Assembly (NCBI RefSeq): GCF_001421435.1
Contig: NZ_LMKA01000081.1
Coordinates: 1-34,140, forward strand
Reading direction: 5' to 3'
Length of the DNA stretch: 34,140 bases
Source: Chryseobacterium sp. Leaf201
GTDB lineage: Bacteria; Bacteroidota; Bacteroidia; Flavobacteriales; Weeksellaceae
The notes beneath the pieces were generated by a model. That model was not told the origin of the DNA. It saw only the letters and a list, made by a program, of their open reading frames with translations, and ran no database searches. Position numbers and translations under genes: made by a program. Of this stretch, positions 1 through 6,888 are shown piece after piece; the stretch's first letter is position 1; every line of letters starts with the position of its first letter.

Positions 1-10
1 AAAATTATAT

Positions 11-18
11 TAAATTTG
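11..18 (+). promoter_or_regulatory. -7 promoter element of ilvE
   Basis: TAAATTTG matches the Bacteroidota -7 consensus TAnnTTTG. It lies 25 bases before the ATG at 44. The expected -33 element would fall off the left edge of the window, so it cannot be checked. Confidence 0.5.
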
Positions 19-43
19 TAGAACATCATAAAAAATTTTAGAA

Positions 44-1114
44 ATGATAATTCAAAAAACTGAAAACTCCAGAATTTCTACATTCGATCCACATAATTTT
101 TCTTTCGGAAATACTTTCATTGATCATATGATCATCTGTGAGTATGAAGACGGGAAGTGGGGAGATGTAAAATTGGTTCCTTACGGTCCTTTAGCATTTA
201 CGCCTGCCATGATGGGTGTAAATTACGGACAGGCTTGTTTTGAAGGTATGAAAGCCTATAAAGACAAAGACGGACAGGTTTTCCTTTTCAGGCCGGAAAA
301 GAATTTTGAACGTATCAATAAATCAGCAAAGCGTCTTGCGATGCCTGAAGTAACTGAAGAAATATTTTTAGGCGGGCTTAAAGCATTGGTGGATATGGAC
401 AGAGAATGGATTCCTCAGGGAGAAGGCAATTCTTTATATATCAGACCGCTTATTTTTGCAACGGAAGAAGCATTAAAGGCCAGGGTTGCCAATAAATATA
501 TGTTTGCCATTGTGGCGACACCGGCAAAAAGCTATTATACGGAGCCTGTTTCCGTAAAAATTTCAGACCACTATTCCAGAGCGGCAAGCGGCGGGGTAGG
601 TTCTGCAAAAGCTGCGGGTAATTATGCGGCGTCTTTCTACCCGACACAGTTGGCGATTGAAGAAGGCTATGAGCAGATTATCTGGACGGATGATGCTACC
701 CATGAATATTTCGAGGAAAGCGGAACCATGAATGTTTTCGTGAGAATCAACGATACAATTTATACGCCGCCGACTTCAGAGAAAATCCTGGACGGTGTTA
801 CCCGGGACAGTTTTATCCAGCTGGCCAATAAGAAAGGAATTGAAGTGAAGATAGAGCCGATTAAAGTAAAAGATGTGGTGGAAGCACAGAGAAACGGTAC
901 CCTGAAAGAAGTTTGGGGCGTGGGAACTGCTGTGGTAACTACGGTTTTCCAGGCATTGGGATACAATGGTGAAAAGCTGGAGCTGCCAATCTTGTCAGAT
1001 GAAGAAAGCTATGCGGCTACTCTGAAAAGTGACCTTGTCAGTCTGCAGACCAATCTTTCTGAAGATCCTTTCGGATGGAGAGTAAAAATTGACCATGTAA
1101 TGGAAACGGTTTAA
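44..1114 (+). CDS. ilvE: Branched-chain amino acid aminotransferase
   Basis: This cytosolic PLP enzyme interconverts valine, leucine and isoleucine with their 2-oxo acids, using glutamate/2-oxoglutarate as the partner. The 356-residue length and fold-type IV pattern fit the long (BCAT2-like) class. Visible marks are the N-terminal NYGQACFEGMKAY segment, the PLP lysine K189 in GSAKAAGNYAAS, and the cofactor-binding EESGTMNVFV segment followed by LDGVTRDSF. The ATG at 44 fits a promoter element at 11-18. A strong terminator follows, so the gene appears to be transcribed alone. Its neighbours do not belong to the ilv/leu pathway. The family is certain; preference among the three substrates cannot be read from sequence. 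Confidence 0.95.
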   Translation: MIIQKTENSRISTFDPHNFSFGNTFIDHMIICEYEDGKWGDVKLVPYGPLAFTPAMMGVNYGQACFEGMKAYKDKDGQVFLFRPEKNFERINKSAKRLAMPEVTEEIFLGGLKALVDMDREWIPQGEGNSLYIRPLIFATEEALKARVANKYMFAIVATPAKSYYTEPVSVKISDHYSRAASGGVGSAKAAGNYAASFYPTQLAIEEGYEQIIWTDDATHEYFEESGTMNVFVRINDTIYTPPTSEKILDGVTRDSFIQLANKKGIEVKIEPIKVKDVVEAQRNGTLKEVWGVGTAVVTTVFQALGYNGEKLELPILSDEESYAATLKSDLVSLQTNLSEDPFGWRVKIDHVMETV

Positions 1115-1136
1115 TGCCGGACCTTAACCAATATAC

Positions 1137-1161
1137 AGCCGGGAGTTTTCCCGGCTTTTTT
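1137..1161 (+). terminator. Rho-independent terminator after ilvE
   Basis: Perfect 8-bp stem AGCCGGGA/TCCCGGCT with a GTTT loop, followed by a run of T from 1156 to 1161. It lies 22 bases after the ilvE stop. Confidence 0.85.
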
Positions 1162-1307
1162 ATTTTAAAAGCGGAGGCTGATTCTGATATTCTGACAATA
1201 AGGGAACGGAGTGAAAATCTCTTTCAGTAAAAACATTCTTGCTTCACCAGCATGCCCACCGGTAAATCTTAAATGTTCAAAAATATCCTTCAATAAATCC
1301 GTCAAGT

Positions 1308-1339
1308 TTTGTAATTGATTCCTGAATTGTGTATTTTCG
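1308..1339 (+). promoter_or_regulatory. Promoter of the immunophilin pair, near-leaderless
   Basis: TTTG (1308-1311) is followed after 20 bases by TATTTTCG (1332-1339), a one-mismatch copy of TAnnTTTG. The start codon is at 1349. If transcription begins 4-6 bases after the -7 element, as usual for this promoter class, the untranslated leader is only about 5 bases long. The rest of 1162-1348 shows nothing I can name. Confidence 0.5.
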
Positions 1340-1348
1340 CAACAGTTT

Positions 1349-1858
1349 ATGAAAAAAATATTCTTCATATCGGTATTGGCGATGGCAGGCTGCAGTAAAA
1401 ACGCGCAGACCCATCCTCCTGTCGGCGGTGTACTGAGCCGGGACGACCTGAATGTTTCCAGGGAACGGATGAAAAACCTGAATGCCCAGGAAAGAATGCA
1501 GATCCAGGAATGGATCAGCGGGCAGCCGGTAAAATTCTACCCGACACAGCTAAACTACTGGGTAAACACGGAAGGTTTTGACCAGAGACAGAGAAGGCCG
1601 GACAATACGGCGATTTCCTACTCTTACGACCTCTATGATTTTGATGAAACCAAAATCTATGACCAGCCTGTTGAAAGAAGAGATGCCAGGTTCGGGCACT
1701 TTAACGAACTGAAGGCAGTGGAAGATGCTTTGCGCTTTATCCATGATGGTGAGGAAGTTACCCTTTTGGTTCCTTCTGCACTGGGATACGGGACCTACGG
1801 AGACGAGAAAAAGATAGATAACGACATTCCGTTAATCATAAAATTAAAAGCATTATAA
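1349..1858 (+). CDS. gldI: GldI-like FKBP-type peptidyl-prolyl isomerase lipoprotein
   Basis: Predicted lipoprotein of 169 residues: signal peptide with lipobox LAMAGC (C15), then a linker and one FKBP-type domain. It resembles the GldI family of gliding/type IX secretion-associated isomerases in the LNYWV segment, the ISYSYDLYDFD strand and the VTLLVPSALGYGTYGDEKK C-terminal half. FKBP fold residues are only partly kept. The tyrosine of LGYG is present, but the tryptophan at the pocket base (GWDEG in active FKBPs) is replaced within VEDALRFI, so isomerase activity may be weak or lost. The next gene, another immunophilin, starts 3 bases after the stop, so the two are almost certainly co-transcribed and share periplasmic or outer-membrane folding duties. 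The gldI symbol rests on family resemblance, not on demonstrated gliding. Confidence 0.75.
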   Translation: MKKIFFISVLAMAGCSKNAQTHPPVGGVLSRDDLNVSRERMKNLNAQERMQIQEWISGQPVKFYPTQLNYWVNTEGFDQRQRRPDNTAISYSYDLYDFDETKIYDQPVERRDARFGHFNELKAVEDALRFIHDGEEVTLLVPSALGYGTYGDEKKIDNDIPLIIKLKAL

Positions 1859-1861
1859 TCA

Positions 1862-2977
1862 ATGAAATTGTTTAACAAAAATATAATTCTGGCGGCGGCA
1901 AGTATTTCGCTGATGAGTTGTACACCAATTTATAAAAAAATGAACGTAGACAAAGAAACTTACGAAGGTCTTAACGACGGACTGTATGCGAACCTTCAAA
2001 CGACAAAAGGAAACCTGATTGTAAAATTTGAAGACAAAAAAGCACCCGTAACGGTAGCTAATTTCATCGGTCTTGCAGAAGGGAAAATTGATAACAAGGC
2101 AAAAGCGAAAGGAGTTCCTTTTTATGACGGAACTATTTTCCACAGGGTGATCAAAGATTTCATGATCCAGGGGGGAGATCCTCAGGGAACAGGAATGGGA
2201 GATCCCGGATATAAATTCGAGGACGAAAAAAACGACCTTAAACATACAGGAAAAGGAATCCTTTCCATGGCAAATTCCGGACCGAACACCAACGGTTCCC
2301 AGTTCTTCATTACCGAAGTGGCTACGCCATGGCTGGACGGAAGACACACAATCTTCGGGAAAGTAGTGAAAGGTAATGACGTGATTGATGCAATTGCCAA
2401 TGTAGAAAAAGGAGCTCAGGACAAGCCGAAAACGGATATCGTACTTGAAAAAGTATCGGTATTCAGCAAAGGTGACGAGTACAAAGGCTATGATGCAGCC
2501 AAGACCTTCACGGAAGGAAAAGCTAAAATCGCAGAAAACAACAAAGCGGCTATGGCTAAAGAAGAGGCAGACAAGAAGAAAAAAGAAGAGGAGTTTAAAG
2601 CCAACCAGGAGAAAATGGTGGAGGATCTGAAAGCAGGAATGCAGAAAACAGAATCCGGGCTTTACTATAAAATCACAAAAACTGCTGACGGAAAAGCGCC
2701 TAAAGCAGGTGACAATGTTTCTGTACACTATGCAGGAAAACTGGTAGACGGAACTGAGTTTGATTCTTCATTCAAGAGAAATGAGCCGATTGATATTCCA
2801 ATCGGGATGGGAAGAGTAATCAAAGGCTGGGACGAAGGAATCCTTTTGTTAAAAGAAGGGGAAACGGCAACGTTACTGATTCCGCCGGCAATGGGTTACG
2901 GTGCTAACGGAGCAGGAGGCGTAATCCCGCCAAATGCATGGTTGGTATTTGATGTTGAGCTTGTGAAAGTTAAATAA
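1862..2977 (+). CDS. Dual-family immunophilin: cyclophilin-FKBP fusion lipoprotein
   Basis: A 371-residue lipoprotein (lipobox SLMSC, C20) joining two unrelated prolyl isomerase folds. Residues 40-200 are a cyclophilin: FHR with catalytic R95, MIQGGD, MANSGPNTNGSQFFI, W157 in PWLDG and H162. Residues 215-265 are a Lys/Glu/Ala-rich helical linker, probably coiled coil. Residues 270-371 are an FKBP with Y290, FD at 300-301, GWDEG (W323), MGYG (Y346) and GVIPPNAWL. Both active sites look intact, unlike the partial site in the upstream FKBP. The protein should act on folding clients outside the inner membrane. It forms an operon with the preceding FKBP gene (3-base gap) and is followed by a terminator. 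Bacterial cyclophilin-FKBP fusions are known; the client proteins here are not. Confidence 0.92.
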   Translation: MKLFNKNIILAAASISLMSCTPIYKKMNVDKETYEGLNDGLYANLQTTKGNLIVKFEDKKAPVTVANFIGLAEGKIDNKAKAKGVPFYDGTIFHRVIKDFMIQGGDPQGTGMGDPGYKFEDEKNDLKHTGKGILSMANSGPNTNGSQFFITEVATPWLDGRHTIFGKVVKGNDVIDAIANVEKGAQDKPKTDIVLEKVSVFSKGDEYKGYDAAKTFTEGKAKIAENNKAAMAKEEADKKKKEEEFKANQEKMVEDLKAGMQKTESGLYYKITKTADGKAPKAGDNVSVHYAGKLVDGTEFDSSFKRNEPIDIPIGMGRVIKGWDEGILLLKEGETATLLIPPAMGYGANGAGGVIPPNAWLVFDVELVKVK

Positions 2978-3000
2978 TTAAATCTTAAAATATTCTTGAA

Positions 3001-3026
3001 AAGCCGTCCGAAAGGATGGCTTTTTT
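3001..3026 (+). terminator. Terminator after the immunophilin operon
   Basis: Stem AAGCCGTCC/GGATGGCTT (one G-T pair) with a GAAA tetraloop and a following T run, 23 bases after the stop codon at 2977. Confidence 0.85.
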
Positions 3027-3151
3027 CATTCAGTTAAACGACACCCTGTAACGATTGGCCTAAGTCCTTCGACAGATTCAAATGACACTGATAAAATATC
3101 TGGAGGTTTAAATCTTCATGTCAAAAAGCAATTATAATATTTTAAATACTC

Positions 3152-3727
3152 ATGAGAACCAAATCACTTCTGTTTCTTTTTGTTCTGTTGTCGTACCTGT
3201 CTTTTGCCCAGGCCAAAGCAAATCCGGATGATCCGGCGATCAGAAAATCACTTACGTATTTTGTCAACAGCATTAAAACCAAACAGATTGACCGGGCAGT
3301 CAGCTGTATCTATCCGAAATTCTTTACGGTTGTCCCGAAAGATCAGATGACACAGATCCTGAACATGACCTACAATAACCCGTTTATGAAGGTTGAAGTA
3401 CAGAACCTGCAGATTGCCTCTGTGGAGAAATCAGAACTCATCAGCGGTGAATATTTTTCTATTGCGAGCTACTTTTTAAAGCTGAAGTGCAACGTCAGTT
3501 CAATGAACGACGATATGAAAAAGAAAATCAGCGCGGTACTTACCAATAAATACGGTAAAAACAATGTAAAATACCTGGCCAGTGAAAGCACCTATCTTAT
3601 CAATGCCAATATGAAAGCCTGCGCCGTTTCCAAAGACCGTAAATATTGGAAGTTCGTGATCCTTGAAAGGGAATATAAATCACAGTTGGTGAAAGTACTG
3701 CCGAAGAAAATTCTTGATAAATTTTAG
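3152..3727 (+). CDS. Secreted protein of unknown function, 191 residues
   Basis: I do not recognise this family. A signal peptide is clear (hydrophobic LLFLFVLLSYLSF, probable cleavage after FAQA near residue 21). The mature part is Lys-rich and appears to be a mixed alpha/beta domain. The opening, about 50 residues with KTKQIDRAVSCIYPKFF, suggests the NTF2/SnoaL-like small-domain style often seen in Bacteroidota secreted proteins of the form 'helix, then a function of stress or usage'; this is only an impression. The mature part contains three cysteines (in VSCIYP, LKCNVS and KACAVS). The gene stands alone between two terminators (3001-3026 and 3744-3769), so it is probably monocistronic. 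No TAnnTTTG element is visible directly upstream. Confidence 0.7.
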   Translation: MRTKSLLFLFVLLSYLSFAQAKANPDDPAIRKSLTYFVNSIKTKQIDRAVSCIYPKFFTVVPKDQMTQILNMTYNNPFMKVEVQNLQIASVEKSELISGEYFSIASYFLKLKCNVSSMNDDMKKKISAVLTNKYGKNNVKYLASESTYLINANMKACAVSKDRKYWKFVILEREYKSQLVKVLPKKILDKF

Positions 3728-3743
3728 AATTTAAATTATAATG

Positions 3744-3769
3744 AAAGCTGTCTGTGAGGATGGCTTTTT
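3744..3769 (+). terminator. Terminator after the 191-residue secreted protein
   Basis: Stem AAAGCTGTC/GGATGGCTTT (two G-T pairs) with a TGTGA loop and a T5 tail. It resembles the hairpin at 3001-3026 in both arms. Confidence 0.75.
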
Positions 3770-3794
3770 GTTTCAGGAATATTAAGCATATTAC

Positions 3795-3890
3795 ATGTTG
3801 TCAAGAAGGCAGAAAATAAAAAATGAAGAAATACTGAATAACATAACTTCTGATGAAATGCCGGAAAGCGAATTACAAAAAAGCGTTTAA
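3795..3890 (+). other. Possible 31-codon reading frame, uncertain
   Basis: An ATG-initiated frame of 31 codons ends in TAA at 3888-3890. The predicted peptide is hydrophilic (opening MLSRRQKIKNEE, closing ESELQKSV) and has a protein-like composition, unlike most chance frames here. It has no recognisable promoter or signal peptide. It may be a real small protein, the tail of a decayed gene, or chance. Confidence 0.2.
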
Positions 3891-3948
3891 ATGCCATAAA
3901 AACGTATGATTAGGCAGTTCTTCATTTCTTTATCCCCACAAAAAACCT

Positions 3949-3956
3949 TATTTTCG
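3949..3956 (+). promoter_or_regulatory. -7 promoter element before the retropepsin-like gene
   Basis: TATTTTCG is identical to the element before the immunophilin operon (1332-1339). It lies 14 bases before the TTG start at 3971, implying a very short leader. No good -33 TTTG is seen at the expected distance. Confidence 0.4.
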
Positions 3957-3970
3957 CATAAAATACCCAA

Positions 3971-5134
3971 TTGAGAAAAATCTTCTGTTTACTCTTTATA
4001 TATTCTGCGATTGCTGTTTCCGCACAGGAAAAAAAGTTTTTTGAAAAAGGAGAGGTGGAGCTTCAGCATCCTGTTGAAAAGGTAAACCTGAGGTTTGAAA
4101 ACAACCTGCCTTTTGTAAAGGTGGATATCAACGGGAAAATATACAGTTTCCTGTTTGATACCGGTGCACCGACGGTCATTTCCCAGGCTATTTATAAAGA
4201 ACTGAATCTGAAGAAAAAATACAAGAAAGCAATCCGTGATTCTGATCAGAAAGAGCAGCAGCAGATCCTTACGGAACTTCCGGAAATGAAGGTGGACCGG
4301 CTTGTTTTCAGAAATGTAGGAGCTATTGTTCTCGATCTCAATTCGGCGGAACTGGGCTGTCTCAAGGTAGACGGCATCATCGGGGCCAACCAGATGGCCA
4401 AGCTTTTCTGGAAGGTCAATTATTCTGAAAATTCACTGGAAGCATCAAATGACCTTTCTCTTTTTGATATCCGGGATTACGAAGTCGTTATTCCTTTCGA
4501 GGCAAAACCGCAGAAAACCCCGATGGTGAGTGCAACACTGATGAGCAGAGCGGTGAAATTCACTTTTGATACCGGTTTTTCCGGCAGGCTGGAAACTTCC
4601 GGCGACCGCCTGGATCCTGAAAAGCTTAAGCATTATGTAAAAACCTTCGGGACCCGTACCACCGGGGCCTTCGGGACTGCGAAGCCTGCGCCGGGATATA
4701 TTTTCCGGGCAGACTCCATGAAGATCGGAAATACGCTGTTTCAGAACGAGCGGATGTCCACCGGAAAAATGGATCTGGCAGGAAATGAATTTTTTAAGGA
4801 CTTTATCTTTGTAATCGACTGGAAGTCCAATAAAATTTACATGAAAAGAATCGGGACAAGCCTTCCCACGCTTTCTTCTTTCGGGTTCAGTTACCGCTTT
4901 GCGGACGGAAAAACAAGCATTACTTTTGTGTTTGAAGAAGAAAATTTCCCTTTGAAAATCGGGGATTCCATTATCAGCATCAATGGGATTTCACTGGAAA
5001 ATCTTGATCAGGATAAGGCCTGCCATTATTTTATCAACCGGATCGAAAAAGACCAGAAGTCCATTGATGTCAGGATCAACAGAGACGGAAAGATTCTTGA
5101 TTTTAAACTCAATAAGAAAGAATATCTGAACTGA
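3971..5134 (+). CDS. Secreted two-lobed retropepsin-like aspartic protease with C-terminal PDZ domain
   Basis: Predicted exported protease of 387 residues. A short signal peptide (FCLLFIYSAIAVSAQ) is followed by two retropepsin-like lobes. Lobe 1 has FLFDTGAPTV with catalytic D63 and the downstream VDGIIGAN motif. Lobe 2 has FTFDTGFSG with D200. Residues 320-380 form a PDZ-like domain (FPLKIGDSIISINGISL). Retropepsins normally pair two identical single-lobe subunits, so two DTG motifs in one chain suggest an internally paired active site. The start is TTG, chosen because the frame, signal peptide and upstream -7 element at 3949-3956 agree and no ATG fits. The gene is solitary. Function is inferred as processing or turnover of envelope peptides; substrates are unknown. 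Confidence 0.85.
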   Translation: MRKIFCLLFIYSAIAVSAQEKKFFEKGEVELQHPVEKVNLRFENNLPFVKVDINGKIYSFLFDTGAPTVISQAIYKELNLKKKYKKAIRDSDQKEQQQILTELPEMKVDRLVFRNVGAIVLDLNSAELGCLKVDGIIGANQMAKLFWKVNYSENSLEASNDLSLFDIRDYEVVIPFEAKPQKTPMVSATLMSRAVKFTFDTGFSGRLETSGDRLDPEKLKHYVKTFGTRTTGAFGTAKPAPGYIFRADSMKIGNTLFQNERMSTGKMDLAGNEFFKDFIFVIDWKSNKIYMKRIGTSLPTLSSFGFSYRFADGKTSITFVFEEENFPLKIGDSIISINGISLENLDQDKACHYFINRIEKDQKSIDVRINRDGKILDFKLNKKEYLN

Positions 5135-5600
5135 TTCTTCAAATGCTATCCAATATTTAGAAAATCCATTTCAAAATAATTTATTGCTGATTTTTTTAAC
5201 TTCAACTGGTTTAAATGCACATGAAAATCTGCGTAGTTAACACATAATCTGGTGAAATTCTTTGGCTCTAGTAAATATATTTTACACTTCATTTTGTTAA
5301 GAATGTATTAAAATCTGTCATTTCAAAATTTATTTCAGCTGAAAATTGAAACTTAAGTGTTGTCGTTTTCAGCTGATTTCTAAACATCCTACTAATAGTA
5401 ATGCTTAGCGAGATATTAATAATCAGCAGTTTAACATTAATCTTATATAAAGCGGAAAACGATATGTTTTTCCCTTATAAATCGCTGTAAAAATAAATTT
5501 TTCATTAAATAATCAGGAGCATATTGCATTCTTAAAATACACGTATATTTGCACCCGAAAATTTCAAGACCATATACATTTACTGAAAAGCGTTTTAACA
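5135..5600. other. 466-base AT-rich gene-free stretch with a repeated TTTCAGCTGA motif
   Basis: No convincing coding frame is present. Two copies of TTTCAGCTGA occur at 5333-5342 and 5367-5376, 34 bases apart. The first sits inside a perfect 12-base palindrome, TTTCAGCTGAAA (5333-5344). A promoter for the next gene lies at 5524-5551. The long leader region suggests regulated expression of the downstream surface protein, but no known binding motif is recognised. Confidence 0.5.
5524..5551 (+). promoter_or_regulatory. Promoter of the VGIGT-type secreted protein
   Basis: TTG (5524-5526) and, after 17 bases, TATATTTG (5544-5551), an exact match to TAnnTTTG. Predicted transcription start is about 5556, giving a leader of roughly 45 bases to the ATG at 5601. 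This is one of the best promoter matches in the window. Confidence 0.65.
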
Positions 5601-6749
5601 ATGAAAAACAAATTTATCTTCGGCACTGCTCTGGCACTGTTATTTTTCTCGCAGAACGGGATGGCCCAGCAGGGAGTGGGAGTCAACACAACAGCGCCCA
5701 AAACAACGATGGATGTAGCGGCCAGGCTGGGCAGTACAGATGCAGACGGATTACAGGCACCAAGAATTACCAGGGCCCAGCTTACGGCCAAAGGCAACAC
5801 GATTTACGGAACAGAGCAGACCGGAGCACTTATTTATATCACTGATATTACAGGTGGGGACACGACTTCCCAGAGAGCAAATATTACGGCAGCGGGATAT
5901 TATTATTTTGACGGCAACCTATGGCAGAAAGTAAACCCGGGCAGTGACCTGTATAAAGAAAACGGTGTGCTTACTTCTAACCGGACTGTTGCACAGGGCA
6001 CCAATACCATGGCTTTTACTTCTGCCGCCACTACAGGAACCAGCCATTTCACGGTTGATAATTCAACGCTGAACGTGAATGCCGTTAATCACCGGGTAGG
6101 TATCGGAACCACCAATCCGACTACAAAGCTTGACGTTAATAACGGAACTACCCCGGGAGCCTTAAAAATTACGGACGGTACACAGGGAGAGGGAAAAGTA
6201 CTGACGAGTGATGCCAACGGCGTAGGAACATGGAGAACAATGGCTTTTTCCAGCAATGTGGAAGGAACATGGCTCATTAATAATTCTGAGGCTGCAACTA
6301 ATAATTCCATTCCGGTGAACACATACAGTTCAGTAGCAAGACTTTCACTTCCGGCTGCCGGAACCTATCTTGTTTTTCTGAATGCGGATTTCGGCTTTAA
6401 CAATACCGTGTCTGTACCTGCCCAGGTAGAATACCTGATCACCCGCGGAGCTGTAAATAATCAGATTAATCTTGCCAATGCCATCGGCGCCGTACCGGGC
6501 ACCTGGAACAGCCTGTATAATTCTGTTACTTCAGGAATGGGCGGATTTACCATCAACAATACCTTTTTTATTGTCACCACCGGCCCGCAGGATATCTTTT
6601 TAACGATTAAGCCGATTCCTGGACTGCCGGCAAACAACGGGGCTATTGCCACAAAGCTTTCCCGTTGGGGAGGTACGGCAGAAAACCCGGCTTATATGTC
6701 GATACCGGGCGGACTGGCCATTGACCGATTTGTTGCGTATAAATTCTAA
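5601..6749 (+). CDS. Secreted VGIGT-repeat surface-type protein, 382 residues
   Basis: The signal peptide ends in NGMAQ, directly followed by QGVGVNTTAPKTTMDV. Around residue 165-180 comes a second copy of the same kind of element (VGIGTTNPTTKLDVNNG), then VLTSDANGVGTWR. These V-G-[IV]-[GN]-T-x-x-P-x-x-x-L/M-D-V segments are common in long secreted Bacteroidota proteins and resemble beta-helical tail-fibre stalk repeats. The last 170 residues (LSLPAAGTYLVFLNADFGF onwards) look like a beta-sandwich head of the C1q/TNF-like sort, though no family motif is certain. No type IX secretion sorting tail is visible. Inferred role: an oligomeric surface or extracellular adhesin-like protein. It is monocistronic, with its own promoter and terminator. 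Confidence 0.75.
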   Translation: MKNKFIFGTALALLFFSQNGMAQQGVGVNTTAPKTTMDVAARLGSTDADGLQAPRITRAQLTAKGNTIYGTEQTGALIYITDITGGDTTSQRANITAAGYYYFDGNLWQKVNPGSDLYKENGVLTSNRTVAQGTNTMAFTSAATTGTSHFTVDNSTLNVNAVNHRVGIGTTNPTTKLDVNNGTTPGALKITDGTQGEGKVLTSDANGVGTWRTMAFSSNVEGTWLINNSEAATNNSIPVNTYSSVARLSLPAAGTYLVFLNADFGFNNTVSVPAQVEYLITRGAVNNQINLANAIGAVPGTWNSLYNSVTSGMGGFTINNTFFIVTTGPQDIFLTIKPIPGLPANNGAIATKLSRWGGTAENPAYMSIPGGLAIDRFVAYKF

Positions 6750-6800
6750 TCAGAACATACCGTAACGGATCTTATCCCAGTTGAGGAATAATTAAATAAG

Positions 6801-6834
6801 AGGAATGGATTCAACGGAGTCCATTCCTTTTTTA
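6801..6834 (+). terminator. Terminator after the VGIGT-type protein
   Basis: 9-bp perfect stem AGGAATGGA/TCCATTCCT with a 10-base loop and a following T6 tract. It sits between convergent genes (+ strand stop 6749, - strand stop 6889). Confidence 0.8.
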
Positions 6835-6888
6835 TTTTGCCAGATGTTAAAATCAAATCAATGATGAAAATATATTTGAAGGGAATAT

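Noticed and set aside
1165..1368. - strand frame of 67 codons between ilvE and the FKBP gene
   Set aside because: It starts inside the FKBP gene and runs over that gene's promoter. Its product includes a TGGHAGEARM segment but matches no family I recognise.
2445..2630. + strand Lys-rich 61-codon frame
   Set aside because: Out-of-frame reading of the Lys/Glu-rich linker of the cyclophilin-FKBP fusion.
1859..2728. Long - strand open frame (289 codons) antisense to the cyclophilin-FKBP gene
   Set aside because: It mirrors a strongly supported coding frame, and its translation is a Phe/Ser/Val-rich string with no family features. It is a shadow of codon bias.
5549..5845. + strand 98-codon frame overlapping the start of the VGIGT-type gene
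   Set aside because: It overlaps the better supported frame with signal peptide at 5601, and its start lies across the -7 element of the promoter.
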